From assembly GCA_017744715.1 (NCBI GenBank), contig JAGIAT010000001.1, positions 558,001 through 622,000 on the forward strand: 64,000 nt of DNA, read 5' to 3'. Numbering within the stretch: the stretch's first letter is position 1; each line of letters begins with the position of its first letter. This document shows, piece after piece, positions 17,506 to 26,704 of the stretch. The notes beneath the pieces are model-generated. The model was not told the DNA's origin. It ran no database searches and saw nothing but the letters and a program-made list of their open reading frames with translations. The position numbers and the translations under genes are program-made. Source of the stretch: Niabella sp. Its GTDB lineage: Bacteria; Bacteroidota; Bacteroidia; Chitinophagales; Chitinophagaceae.

Positions 17506-17961
17506 ATGGAAACAATATTTGATACACAGAAGCCGGTTGCCATTGGCAGTGACCATGCGGGCTTTGAGTATAAACAGTATGTGATTTCTTTCCTGGAAGG
17601 GAAAGGACTGGCATTTAGAGATTTTGGAGCGCATTCTTCAGATTCAGTCGATTATCCGGATTTTGCCCATCCTGTAGCAGCTGCGGTAGAAAGCGGGGAA
17701 TATGCATTTGGGATCCTGCTTTGTGGCAGTGGTAACGGCGTTGCCATTACCGCCAACAAACACCAGGGTGTACGGGCGGCACTTTGCTGGGATAAAGAGA
17801 TTGCCGAACTGGCCCGCAAACATAATAATGCCAATGTGCTGTGCATCCCTGCCCGGTTTATTCCGGAAGATGTGGCGGAGGTAATGGTGGAAGCATTCAT
17901 CAGCACCGCATTTGAAGGCGGCCGCCACGCAAACCGGGTGGATAAGATCTGCTGCGGCTAA
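17506..17961 (+). CDS. rpiB: Ribose-5-phosphate isomerase B
   Basis: Interconverts ribose-5-P and ribulose-5-P in the pentose phosphate pathway. About 151 aa from the ATG at 17506, which places the substrate-binding GSDHAGFEYKQ near the N terminus as in the family; an earlier in-frame ATG overlaps tatC and is less likely. LLCGSGNGVAITANKHQGVRAALCWD carries the catalytic region (Cys in the LCGSGNG loop), followed by HNNANVLCIPARF. Tight spacing suggests co-transcription with tatC. Confidence 0.95.
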   Translation: METIFDTQKPVAIGSDHAGFEYKQYVISFLEGKGLAFRDFGAHSSDSVDYPDFAHPVAAAVESGEYAFGILLCGSGNGVAITANKHQGVRAALCWDKEIAELARKHNNANVLCIPARFIPEDVAEVMVEAFISTAFEGGRHANRVDKICCG

Positions 17962-18005
17962 AACAGTCCGTTGCCGGTTTTGGTCAACGGGCCTAAATAC
18001 AGAAA

Positions 18006-19547
18006 ATGAGAAATATGATAAAGCATCTTTTTGCCTTGGCTGCTGTTTGCATTGCTATAACAGGAACGGCGCAAAAAAAGGCTGATCCGCAAACTTTTGC
18101 GCGATCTATTACCACCACCGATCTCAAAAATCATTTAAGTGTAATCGCCAGTGCAGAAATGGAGGGGCGGGATACGCCTTCCCCGGGGCTGGAGAAAGCC
18201 GCTGAATATATTACAGCGCATTTCAAAAAACTGGGGCTGAAACCTGGCAATAACGGAAGCTTCCGGCAAACGTACCGGTTGTCAAAGGACTCACTGGCTG
18301 TATTGGACCTAACCATTAACGGCATGTCTTTTAAGGGCGTAGATGCAGTGGCGCCCATATGGACAAGTGATGACAAATTAAATCTTAATTATAGCGAATA
18401 TGCCTTTGTTGGGTATGGCGTGGTGGATCAGAACAGGGATGATTATGAAGGACTGGATGTGAAGGGGAAGCTGGTAGTGCTCATTGCCGGAAGCCCAAAA
18501 GGTTTTACGCCTTCGGTGCAGGGAAGATTGGCATCTACTACATTGACCGCTAAAATCAGAAATGCCCTGGCGAAAGGCGCCGGTGCGGTTTTCATTGCCA
18601 CCAGGGACATCCCGTCCCGTTCAAAAGTAAAGATCAGTTACCGGCCCGAATGGGAAAAAGAGGCGCCCGGCAAAGCAGCGCCTGTGTTTTACATCAGCGC
18701 TGATGTTGTTGAAAAAGTGAGCGGTCATAGCTTCGAAGAAATAAAGGCAGCCCTCGATAACGGCCAAACCAGGCCGGGGATGAACCAGGGCTCAGTAACC
18801 TTGAATTACCTGCTGCAGAAGGACCGGGCTACGGCCTCCAACGTGCTGGGTGTTATTGAGGGTACCGACAAAAAAGATGAGTACCTGTTCATTACGGCCC
18901 ATTATGATCATGTGGGCAAAGACGCCGAAGGCAATATTTATTATGGCGCAGACGACGACGGCTCCGGAACGGTAAGCGTTCTTGAAATGGCTGAAGCATT
19001 TGCCCTGGCCAAAAAAGCCGGTAAAGGTCCGCGCAGAACCGTTGTGTTTATGACGGTGAGCGGGGAGGAGAAAGGCCTTTGGGGATCTGAATACTATTCG
19101 GAAAACCCGGTATACCCGATGGATAAAACTACGGCCGACCTGAACATTGATATGATTGGCCGTATTGATACGGAGCGGATGAGCGCTGATACGCTGAATT
19201 ATGTGTACGTGATCGGACATGATAAACTGAGTACCGACCTCCCCGTGATTAACGAGGGAATGAACAATAAATATACAAAGCTGGTGCTGGATTATAAATT
19301 TGACGATCCCAATGATACCGAGCAAATCTATTACCGCAGCGATCATTATAATTTTGCGCGAAAGGGGGTTCCGATCCTGTTTTTTTATGATGGGATGTTA
19401 AAAGCCGATTATCACAAACCCACCGATACGATCGATAAAATTAATTTTCCGCTGATGGCTAAAAGAGCACAAATGATCTTTTATACCGCCTGGGAGATGG
19501 CCAACCGGGATGCCATGCTGAAACGGGATCTGAAATTACCCCAATAA
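18006..19547 (+). CDS. Secreted M28 family zinc aminopeptidase
   Basis: 513 aa. Signal peptide HLFALAAVCIAITGTAQ, a PA-like insert at about 130-250 (VKGKLVVLIAGSPKG) and an M28 catalytic domain from about 285. Zinc ligands are H299 and D315 (TAHYDHVG; GADDDGSGTV), the SGEEKGLWGS glutamates near 351, the Asp in NIDMIGR near 380 and the His in RSDHYNFARKGVP near 446. It cleaves N-terminal amino acids in the periplasm or outside. Single gene with a perfect terminator behind it. Confidence 0.92.
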   Translation: MRNMIKHLFALAAVCIAITGTAQKKADPQTFARSITTTDLKNHLSVIASAEMEGRDTPSPGLEKAAEYITAHFKKLGLKPGNNGSFRQTYRLSKDSLAVLDLTINGMSFKGVDAVAPIWTSDDKLNLNYSEYAFVGYGVVDQNRDDYEGLDVKGKLVVLIAGSPKGFTPSVQGRLASTTLTAKIRNALAKGAGAVFIATRDIPSRSKVKISYRPEWEKEAPGKAAPVFYISADVVEKVSGHSFEEIKAALDNGQTRPGMNQGSVTLNYLLQKDRATASNVLGVIEGTDKKDEYLFITAHYDHVGKDAEGNIYYGADDDGSGTVSVLEMAEAFALAKKAGKGPRRTVVFMTVSGEEKGLWGSEYYSENPVYPMDKTTADLNIDMIGRIDTERMSADTLNYVYVIGHDKLSTDLPVINEGMNNKYTKLVLDYKFDDPNDTEQIYYRSDHYNFARKGVPILFFYDGMLKADYHKPTDTIDKINFPLMAKRAQMIFYTAWEMANRDAMLKRDLKLPQ

Positions 19548-19570
19548 AGCGTATACGACTGATTTTTTTG

Positions 19571-19598
19571 AAAGCGTTCCGGCCGGAACGCTTTTTTT
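19571..19598 (+). terminator. Intrinsic terminator after the M28 peptidase
   Basis: AAAGCGTTCC-GG-CC-GGAACGCTTT is a perfect palindrome followed by a T tract. Confidence 0.92.
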
Positions 19599-19683
19599 AT
19601 GCCTCCCCAAAGCAGGCATCACTTTTTCTTCATAATCGGCTACTATCTTGTGGCCTGTTTTATTATTTATTCAATTAAACCTT

Positions 19684-20229
19684 ATGCGCGTAAACCTTCT
19701 TTTAATCACATTAATGGTCGTATTATGTTTGGCCTGTAGTAAAAAAAACGATAACAGCTCTTCTAACGAAGAAAAACTTACGGCGCACTCCTGGCAGCAA
19801 ACCAATACGACGGCCGCTGCCAGCGAACAAAAGCCGGTGGCTACTTTTAGTGCCAACCACAATTTTAGCCTGAGTTTGAACAGTGCTATAGCCGGTGCCG
19901 GAAGTTATAGCAGTATTGGAGCGCTGGTAACCGGTACATGGAGCTATGATGGAAATAATATTGAAATTTCCAATATCAGCATCAGTTATAAAGTAAATGG
20001 CGCCGCTGCCGCCAACCTGCAGGCGGTTGTAAACGCTTATGCCGGAGGACTGGTAGCATTTAACGCCTTTATACAGGCGTATTGCAATTTATTGCAGGTG
20101 GATGCTTCGGGCAACCTAACGGTAAAAGGAGTTTCTTCCAATAAGGTTACCTGGGTCGTTAATGAGCTTACATCCAGTGTACTGGTGGTTGCATCGGCTG
20201 GAGCATCTGCCAGTTTTACAGCAAAATAG
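19684..20229 (+). CDS. Hypothetical lipoprotein
   Basis: 181 aa from the ATG at 19684. MRVNLLLITLMVVLCLAC is a lipoprotein signal with the lipidated Cys at residue 18, followed by a Ser/Asn spacer. The mature part looks like an all-beta lipocalin-like fold (TAHSWQQTNTT..., TWSYDGNNIEIS, GNLTVKGVSS), as in many small Bacteroidota lipoproteins that begin with a W-containing first strand. No residues suggest a catalytic role. Followed by a terminator at 20376-20401. Confidence 0.72.
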   Translation: MRVNLLLITLMVVLCLACSKKNDNSSSNEEKLTAHSWQQTNTTAAASEQKPVATFSANHNFSLSLNSAIAGAGSYSSIGALVTGTWSYDGNNIEISNISISYKVNGAAAANLQAVVNAYAGGLVAFNAFIQAYCNLLQVDASGNLTVKGVSSNKVTWVVNELTSSVLVVASAGASASFTAK

Positions 20230-20375
20230 TAGTTCTTTCGTGTAATTAAAAGAGCAGCTCCCTGTGTCCATTTTTTGTTATAGCAGCAACATAGGGCCAT
20301 CCGGAAATTCGATTTTTTTGAGCAACGGCAACAGAGGGATGGGAGCGCTCTTTTAAATTTTAAAGGATGCGTACT

Positions 20376-20401
20376 AAAAAAGGGCCTTATGGCCCTTTTT
20401 T
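20376..20401. terminator. Bidirectional terminator between convergent genes
   Basis: AAAAAAGGGCC-TTAT-GGCCCTTTTTT is a perfect symmetric hairpin with A/T tracts on both sides. It serves the lipoprotein gene on the plus strand and the deoxyhypusine-synthase-like gene on the minus strand. Confidence 0.93.
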
Positions 20402-20426
20402 GATGCTGATCTTTATCTTAACCCGT

Positions 20427-21401
20427 TTACCAGCCCAGGATCCAGGCAAATATCAGGGGTGCTACGATGGTAGCGTCGCTTTCCACAATGAACTTAGGTG
20501 TGTGAATGTCCAGTTTGCCCCAGGTGATCTTTTCATTGGGCACTGCACCGGAATAGGAACCAAAGGAAGTGGTGCTGTCACTGATCTGGCAAAAATAACT
20601 CCAGAACGGAACGTCATGCCACTCCAGGTCCTGGTACATCATAGGTACTACACAGATGGGGAAATCGCCTGCAATACCACCGCCGATCTGGAAAAAGCCC
20701 ACGCCTTTACCTTCGCTGTTGGCGCGGTACCAGTCCGCCAGCCAGGTCATATATTCGATCCCGCTTTTTACGGTGCTGGCTTTTAATTCGCCTTTGATCA
20801 CATAGCTGGCAAAGATATTGCCGGTAGTGCTGTCTTCCCATCCCGGAACCACGATGGGGATATTCTTTTCCGCTGCGGCAATAATCCAGCTGTCCTTAGG
20901 ATCAATTTCATAATATTGTTGCAGCTCTCCGCTGAGAACCGTTTTGTACAGGAATTCATGCGGAAAATAGCGTTCGCCTTTTTCTTCGGCGTCTTTCCAT
21001 TGCTTTACCAGGTGTTTCTGAAGACGGCGGAATGCTTCTTCTTCAGGGATACAGGTGTCTGTTACCCGGTTATAATGGTTTTCCAGCAGGTCCCATTCTT
21101 CCTGCGGCGTGAGGTCGCGGTAGTTGGGCACCCGTTTGTAATGCGAATGTGCTACCAGGTTCATTACATCTTCCTCCAGGTTGGCACCGGTACAGGAAAT
21201 GATCTGTACCTTGTCCTGACGGATCATTTCAGCCAGCGAGATGCCCAGTTCGGCCGTGCTCATGGCACCGGCAAGGGTAATCATCATTTTACCGCCGGCA
21301 TCCATATGGGCTTCATAACCTTTGGCCGCATCGATCAGTGCCGCTGCATTGAAATGCCGGTAATGATGTTCAATAAATTGAGAAACAGGTCCTTTGCTCA
21401 T
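20427..21401 (-). CDS. Deoxyhypusine-synthase-like enzyme
   Basis: 324 aa, NAD-dependent aminobutyl-transfer fold. Matches to the family include MMITLAGAMSTAELG, SCTGANLEEDVMNLVAH, PIVVPGWEDSTTGN and, near residue 294, NEKITWGKL, which aligns with the catalytic-lysine segment of eukaryotic deoxyhypusine synthase. Bacteria lack hypusinated eIF5A, so the substrate must differ. Bacterial relatives have been linked to homospermidine-type polyamine synthesis; that is an inference here. No polyamine gene lies next to it. Single gene, with a TATTTTTG promoter box at 21460-21467. Confidence 0.88.
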   Translation of the reverse strand: MSKGPVSQFIEHHYRHFNAAALIDAAKGYEAHMDAGGKMMITLAGAMSTAELGISLAEMIRQDKVQIISCTGANLEEDVMNLVAHSHYKRVPNYRDLTPQEEWDLLENHYNRVTDTCIPEEEAFRRLQKHLVKQWKDAEEKGERYFPHEFLYKTVLSGELQQYYEIDPKDSWIIAAAEKNIPIVVPGWEDSTTGNIFASYVIKGELKASTVKSGIEYMTWLADWYRANSEGKGVGFFQIGGGIAGDFPICVVPMMYQDLEWHDVPFWSYFCQISDSTTSFGSYSGAVPNEKITWGKLDIHTPKFIVESDATIVAPLIFAWILGW

Positions 21402-21459
21402 AATTTTTTTGAATTTTACTCCGCCTTCAGATCACAATAGGGTGAGACATTGCGAGGGG

Positions 21460-21467
21460 CAAAAATA
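21460..21467 (-). promoter_or_regulatory. -7 promoter box (TATTTTTG) of the deoxyhypusine-synthase-like gene
   Basis: Perfect TAnnTTTG on the minus strand, 58 nt upstream of the ATG at 21401. No clear -33 element. Confidence 0.4.
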
Positions 21468-21530
21468 AAGATTTGGTGAAAATGGCCATGTGAAATCTTT
21501 ATGACCCCGATTATTTTGTAACTTGCTGTT

Positions 21531-22073
21531 ATGGGACTTACAATGGCAAAAGAAAAATACCAGCGTCCGCCAAGAACCGCTATGGAAGTATATGAAACGC
21601 TCCCGGAAGGTACCCTGGCGGAGGTTATCAATAATGTGCTCTATATGTCACCTGCACCAACCTTTGAACACCAGCGGATACTGGCTGCATTATTTACACA
21701 CCTGAATGTTCATATTTCAGAAAACGATTTGGGGGAATGCGTATTTTCACCCGTAGACGTTTATCTCGGCAGCAACAATGCCGTGCAGCCGGATATTATT
21801 TTTATTGCAAAAGAAAATCTTTCTATTATTAAAGAAGGAAAAGGAAAGGGGCCGCCGGACCTTATAGTGGAAGTATTGTCCGGTAACAAAAAGCACGATC
21901 TGCAGCTGAAAAAGAACCTGTATGAAACCTTTGGCGTAAAGGAGTATTTTATTGTGAACCCGGCCGATAGGGAGGTGGTTGCCTATTATTTCGACGGCCG
22001 TAAATTTCTTTTACAGGAAAGTAAAAAAGGAAAAATCCGGTCAAAACTGCTCCGCAAAACCATTTCTTTTTAG
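21531..22073 (+). CDS. Uma2 family (DUF820) endonuclease-like protein
   Basis: 180 aa PD-(D/E)xK fold protein. The acidic residues sit in AVQPDIIFI and DLIVEVLSGNKKHDL, followed by VKEYFIVNPADREVVAYYF, the usual Uma2 order. The family is greatly expanded in cyanobacteria and scattered in Bacteroidota; its biological role is not established. MAKEKYQRPP (15 nt later) is an alternative start. No partner antitoxin or methylase is nearby, so there is no support for a restriction or toxin module. Confidence 0.85.
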   Translation: MGLTMAKEKYQRPPRTAMEVYETLPEGTLAEVINNVLYMSPAPTFEHQRILAALFTHLNVHISENDLGECVFSPVDVYLGSNNAVQPDIIFIAKENLSIIKEGKGKGPPDLIVEVLSGNKKHDLQLKKNLYETFGVKEYFIVNPADREVVAYYFDGRKFLLQESKKGKIRSKLLRKTISF

Positions 22074-22201
22074 TGCTTTATCGCGCTTATAGCTGATACC
22101 TGCCTGGAAACAGGAACGCGCAACTGCTGAAATTCCCGCCGCCTACCCTGGAAGATTTAGGCGGTAAAGCGTACCTTTACCGGTTCAAAACTGAAGATAC
22201 C

Positions 22202-24049
22202 GTGTCTGACAAGATTCTTTTATTACCTGATAATATTGCTAACCAGATTGCCGCCGGTGAGGTCATCCAGCGTCCGGCCAGCGCCGTTAAAGAGCTGCTG
22301 GAAAATGCCGTGGATGCGGGTGCTACCGCCATCCAGCTCATTGTGGTGGATGCCGGCAAAACGCTGTTACAGGTAATTGATAATGGCAGCGGCATGAGCG
22401 AAACGGATGCCCGCATGTGTTTTGAACGGCACGCTACTTCCAAGATCCGGAATATTGATGACCTGTTTCATATTCATACTATGGGGTTCCGGGGAGAGGC
22501 GCTGGCTTCTGTTGCCGCTGTAGCGCAGGTAGAGCTGAAAACCAAACGGCCGGAGGACGAAACCGGCACGTACATAGAAGTAGAGAACAGCACGGTGGTT
22601 ACACAGGAGCCCGTGGCCAGTTCAAACGGTACCAGCATTGCCATGAAGAACCTGTTTTTTAATGTGCCGGCGCGAAGAAATTTCTTAAAAAGCAATGCTG
22701 CAGAGATGCGGCATATTGTAGAAGAATTTACACGGGTTACCATGGCCTTTCCGCAGATCCTGTTTACCCTTACCAGCAATGGCCAGCAACTGATGCACCT
22801 GGAGCCGGGTAGCCTGAAGCAACGGATCGTGCAATTGCTGGGCAACAGCTATAACGCCAAAATGGTTGCTGTAGCGGAGCAAACAGATTATATGAACATT
22901 CATGGTTTTACCGGCAAGCCGGAAACCGCCAAAAAGACCCGTGGGGATCAATATTTTTTTGTAAACAACCGCTTTATTAAAAGCGCCTATCTGAACCATG
23001 CGGTGATGAGTGCCTACCAGGAGCTGCTGCCTGCCGACAGTTTCCCGATGTATGTGTTGTTTATCGATCTGGATCCGACGCAGGTGGATGTGAATGTGCA
23101 TCCAACCAAACAGGAGATCAAATTTGAAGATGAAAAGATCGTATATGCATTTGTGCAGGCCGCTGTAAAACATGCCCTGGCACAATTCAGTGTTACGCCC
23201 ACCCTGGATTTCGACCTGGATTCCTCTATTCAGCAACTGCCATCCGTAAGCCAGCCGTTTACCAGCGACCAACAGCAGAAAGCATCCGGTTCTACGTTAT
23301 ACCAGGGATTTACGCAAAAGCACCAGGCGCATTTTATTGAAAAACCCTCCGGACAGGAATTGAAAAGCTGGAGAGATTTTTATGAACCCCTGCATAAGGA
23401 AGAGGCCCTGTTTGATTATGAAAAAACTGCACAGCAGCAGCACCTGGTGATCCAAAACAAGCGGAACCGGTTTGAAATAGACGGGGATACAGAACTTACC
23501 CAGGTGTTGAATACCTATATTATCATGCCTACGGATAGAAGTTTCCTGCTCATCAACCAGCAGGCGGCGCATGAGCGGGTATTGTATACGCAAATGAAAC
23601 AGGCAGCGGCCGGAGCGCCGGTCACTATTCAAAAAAGTATGTTCCCCGTAACCCTGGAACTTTCTCCTTCGGATGCAGTATTGCTTGGTGAATTGTTGCC
23701 GGACCTGCTGATGCTGGGCTATGAAATAGAGCCTTTTGGCAAAAATAGCTTTGTAGTGCAGGGTACGCCGGCTGATCTGGAGGATACCGATGAAAAGCAC
23801 CTGATCGATTTTACCCTGGAACAATACAAACATTTCAGCAGCGATATCCGTGTATCCAACCGGGAAAAACTGATCCGCTCCCTTGCCCGGCAGCGGGCGG
23901 TAAAGAGCGGCAACCGCTTAACCGAGCGTGAAATGCGGCAACTGGTGACCGACCTGTTCCGGTGCGAACCCTTTAATACCGCACCCGATGGCAACCCTAC
24001 CTACCTGGAGTTTAAACAGGACCAGATCGAAAAAATGTTTGGGCGGTAG
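22202..24049 (+). CDS. mutL: DNA mismatch repair protein MutL
   Basis: 615 aa from a GTG. N-terminal GHKL ATPase: IAAGEVIQRPASAVKELLENAVDAG (split: AAGEVIQRP, KELLENAVDAG), DNGSGM and TMGFRGEALAS. It couples MutS recognition to strand excision. The C-terminal dimerisation domain aligns with endonuclease-type MutL, but the metal-binding motifs are changed: NQQAAHERVLYT (residues 452-463) in place of DQHAxxERxxYE, and APDGNP (near 592-597) in place of CPHGRP. It is therefore probably not a nuclease itself. It stands alone and converges with the OmpP1-like gene. Confidence 0.96.
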   Translation: MSDKILLLPDNIANQIAAGEVIQRPASAVKELLENAVDAGATAIQLIVVDAGKTLLQVIDNGSGMSETDARMCFERHATSKIRNIDDLFHIHTMGFRGEALASVAAVAQVELKTKRPEDETGTYIEVENSTVVTQEPVASSNGTSIAMKNLFFNVPARRNFLKSNAAEMRHIVEEFTRVTMAFPQILFTLTSNGQQLMHLEPGSLKQRIVQLLGNSYNAKMVAVAEQTDYMNIHGFTGKPETAKKTRGDQYFFVNNRFIKSAYLNHAVMSAYQELLPADSFPMYVLFIDLDPTQVDVNVHPTKQEIKFEDEKIVYAFVQAAVKHALAQFSVTPTLDFDLDSSIQQLPSVSQPFTSDQQQKASGSTLYQGFTQKHQAHFIEKPSGQELKSWRDFYEPLHKEEALFDYEKTAQQQHLVIQNKRNRFEIDGDTELTQVLNTYIIMPTDRSFLLINQQAAHERVLYTQMKQAAAGAPVTIQKSMFPVTLELSPSDAVLLGELLPDLLMLGYEIEPFGKNSFVVQGTPADLEDTDEKHLIDFTLEQYKHFSSDIRVSNREKLIRSLARQRAVKSGNRLTEREMRQLVTDLFRCEPFNTAPDGNPTYLEFKQDQIEKMFGR

Positions 24050-24078
24050 AATGCTTCAGGTTTTAAAGCCTGCCAGGC

Positions 24079-24107
24079 AAAAAAAAACCTCCGGATCATT
24101 CCGGAGG
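24079..24107 (-). terminator. Intrinsic terminator of the OmpP1-like operon
   Basis: On the minus strand CCTCCGGAA-TGA-TCCGGAGG is followed by nine T. It lies just downstream of the barrel-protein gene ending at 24140 and also just after mutL on the other strand. Confidence 0.88.
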
Positions 24108-24139
24108 CTAATAACTAAATCATCAGAGAGCGATATGTG

Positions 24140-25657
24140 TTAAATCTTGAAACCCAGTGTTAGTACCACTCTTGACCCACTGGCTTTGATGGTAGCCGGA
24201 TCAAAAGCACTTTTGTTTTCCAGGCGATAAGGATAATATACATCCTCCCTGGCCGTGTAAATATAGCCCAGATCTATGAAGAAACCATGGTTACGATAAC
24301 CTAAACCTGCGGAGCCCTGGTAGATATTTCCTTTTTCACCTGCCAGGTTCTTATACGGGTTGCCATAATAAGCGCCACCAAACCGGGCCATAATCGTATT
24401 GAATTTTAACTCGGCACCCAGGCGTGCGTTTACGGCTCCTTTGTAGGCATTGTCTATGGCGGTATTCAGTTCCCGGAAATAGCTTTTATCTTCTACACCG
24501 TTATCGTCGTATGCTTTAAATTTTGAGGCCATATGGTTTACATACTCCACATCTGCGGTAACCAACCCTTTTTGGCTGGCAACATTGTTTACGTCGCCAA
24601 AAAGATAGGTAAAGCTTCCCAATAGTTTATAAGGCGTTTGCAGTGAATAGTCATAAACCGATGGCTGTTCCGGCCGCCAGCTGTTCACCTGCTTGCCTTT
24701 GTTGTCGGGGTTGTTTTCAGATCCGGCTTCGGCATAGGCATCATAATGATCCGTGAGGCTGTACCAGGTAGGCGTATGTGCCGCAATACCGATCCGGAAA
24801 TTCTGTGTGGGTGTAAATACCGCACCCAGTTTCACATTTACCCCCATCCCCTTGGTTACCAGGTCGTCTTCAAAATAGCCGTACTCAAACTGGTTGGTGG
24901 TATTTTCGCTGCGATCGAATTCATCAAATGTCCGGGTGGCACCGTAGCGCAGGGTTGGCAAACCGATCGATCCCCCCAGGTATACTTTATCATTCAGGTT
25001 CAGTCCGCCGCCAACGGCAACTTCTGTAATGCCCCCGTTGGTTTTGAGTGTGCCTTCCTGGTATAAACCGGTGCTGCGGGCAATGCTGCCTGCGGGTGAG
25101 CTAAAGTTGCCATTTGCATCCTTGTTGATCCAATAGGATTGAAAGGCGAGGTCGGCTCCGTATTTGTCATTTGCGGCCCCCCCAAAGGCATTTGCATTTT
25201 CTGCAAACATATCCCCCATAGCACTTTTATTGTTGATGCCGTAAAAGCTGATGCGGTTGTTAAAATCCGCAACCCGCGTAATACCGATACCGAAGGAAGA
25301 GCTTTTAATGGCGCGGTTGCCCCTGCTTTGGTTGCCGAAAACGACGCCTGAAGTACCAAAGAATCCTGCCGATTTTTTGGCGGTCTCCGTTCCGTCGTAA
25401 TAGCTGGTTTTATTACTAAGCATATTCAATCCGCCCGAAATCACCAGGTCGCCCGTTTTGTAAAACCCAAGGTTACCGGGGTTGGAAAACAGGGTGGAGA
25501 TCTCTCCGCCGATAGATCCACTGGCACCGCCCAGGGCCTGTACGCGGGCCGTTCCGCCGCCGGTTTGCCAGGAATAGCGCAGCGCATCCTCGGGTGTTTG
25601 GGCAACTGCGGTTCCTGCAGCGGTTAATACGATAGCCGCAATGATTAGTTTCTTCAT
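24140..25657 (-). CDS. OmpP1/FadL-like outer-membrane transport protein
   Basis: 505 aa. Signal peptide MKKLIIAAIVLTAAGTAVAQ. The mature start EDALRYSWQTGGGTARVQALGGA and the following SIGGEISTLFSNPGNLGFYK match the N-terminal plug region of FadL-type proteins (NPA/NPG motif), and the C terminus SGSRVVLTLGFKI ends in alternating hydrophobic and aromatic residues typical of a final beta strand. Such proteins take hydrophobic compounds through the outer membrane; the ligand is unknown. It lies 21 nt downstream of the aromatic-rich lipoprotein gene, in the same operon. Confidence 0.85.
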   Translation of the reverse strand: MKKLIIAAIVLTAAGTAVAQTPEDALRYSWQTGGGTARVQALGGASGSIGGEISTLFSNPGNLGFYKTGDLVISGGLNMLSNKTSYYDGTETAKKSAGFFGTSGVVFGNQSRGNRAIKSSSFGIGITRVADFNNRISFYGINNKSAMGDMFAENANAFGGAANDKYGADLAFQSYWINKDANGNFSSPAGSIARSTGLYQEGTLKTNGGITEVAVGGGLNLNDKVYLGGSIGLPTLRYGATRTFDEFDRSENTTNQFEYGYFEDDLVTKGMGVNVKLGAVFTPTQNFRIGIAAHTPTWYSLTDHYDAYAEAGSENNPDNKGKQVNSWRPEQPSVYDYSLQTPYKLLGSFTYLFGDVNNVASQKGLVTADVEYVNHMASKFKAYDDNGVEDKSYFRELNTAIDNAYKGAVNARLGAELKFNTIMARFGGAYYGNPYKNLAGEKGNIYQGSAGLGYRNHGFFIDLGYIYTAREDVYYPYRLENKSAFDPATIKASGSRVVLTLGFKI

Positions 25658-25678
25658 TGATAAATTAGTTTTTTCAGA

Positions 25679-26704
25679 TTAAAATCTTCTTCCGGATCCA
25701 CCACTGCTGCGACCACCGCCGCCGCCGCCACCACCGCTGCTTCCGGACGAAGCCGGAGGAGAGTAAGACGGTGTGGATGACCGTGGTTCTACGCTTGGCC
25801 TGCTGTAGTTTTCAGAACGGGGCTGGCTATAACTTTCAGAACGCGGAGTACTGTAGCTTTCAGATCGGCTGTTATAGTTGGTATTGCCATTACTGTATCC
25901 GCGGCTGTTATACCGCTCCCTTATGGCTGCCGCTCTTCCGCTACCGGAAGAATTGCCGGGATTGGTATTTACACTCGTGTTATTACGCACGCCATAAGAA
26001 CCATTGCTGTAAGCCTCTCTTCTCATAGCGTCATTCCGTTGACTATAATTAGGATTAGCATTCAGCACCCGCGGATTATAGGTATTTAAATTGGCGCGGC
26101 GCGGTCCGTAATTGACACGGTTGCCTACAATGATGCCCGGGCCGTAACCATAGTAGTAAGGATTGCCGTACCACCCGGTATACCAGGGATCATACCAGCC
26201 GCCCCCCCAGCCATAACCCCATCCGCCGTAATAACCGCTGTACCAGGGGTTATACCAGCCATTGCCCCAGCCAAATCCCATGCCCATGCCCCATCCGCCA
26301 TACCAGCCGGAGTAATAGGGGTTATAGTACATGTTCCAGTAGCTCACCGGGCTCCAGGGGCTGTTCCAGTAAAAGGGATCGTTCCAGTAATACCAGTTAT
26401 TGTAATAACTGAAGTTATAACGGTTTCCGTAATAGTACCAATCGTCGAGGTCTGACCAGCGGTAACGGTTCCGCACTTTCATGCGCAGATAACGGTCGTC
26501 GTAATCGGCGTACTCATCTTCATCATAGGATTCGTAGTCACGATACCGTTTTTCGCCAGACTTTTTAACGTTGGCATATTCATCCTGCGGAGGTGCAGGG
26601 GAACTGTAAACATCGTCAGGTGTCTGGCCGGTTTTGTATGCCGTGGTACACCCCCCTATAAAGAAAGCGCAGCCAAGCAGCAGTATCAATGTTCTGATGT
26701 TCAT
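25679..26704 (-). CDS. Aromatic/glycine-rich low-complexity lipoprotein
   Basis: 341 aa. Lipobox LLLGCAFFIGGC with the lipidated Cys at residue 19. After an acidic linker comes a long stretch (about 85-200) dominated by Tyr, Trp, Gly, Asn and Pro with short GWY/YGGWG/DPWY repeats, then a Ser/Arg/Asn-rich tail with near-repeats SESYSxPRSE and a glycine run near the C terminus. No enzyme domain is visible. The composition suggests an adhesive, self-assembling or disordered surface protein. It is co-transcribed with the FadL-like barrel gene, so the two may act together at the outer membrane. Confidence 0.82.
   Translation of the reverse strand: MNIRTLILLLGCAFFIGGCTTAYKTGQTPDDVYSSPAPPQDEYANVKKSGEKRYRDYESYDEDEYADYDDRYLRMKVRNRYRWSDLDDWYYYGNRYNFSYYNNWYYWNDPFYWNSPWSPVSYWNMYYNPYYSGWYGGWGMGMGFGWGNGWYNPWYSGYYGGWGYGWGGGWYDPWYTGWYGNPYYYGYGPGIIVGNRVNYGPRRANLNTYNPRVLNANPNYSQRNDAMRREAYSNGSYGVRNNTSVNTNPGNSSGSGRAAAIRERYNSRGYSNGNTNYNSRSESYSTPRSESYSQPRSENYSRPSVEPRSSTPSYSPPASSGSSGGGGGGGGRSSGGSGRRF

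Noticed and set aside
21531..22073. Restriction or toxin-antitoxin module around the Uma2 protein
   Set aside because: No methylase, antitoxin or mobile element is adjacent; the neighbours are mutL and a deoxyhypusine-synthase-like gene.
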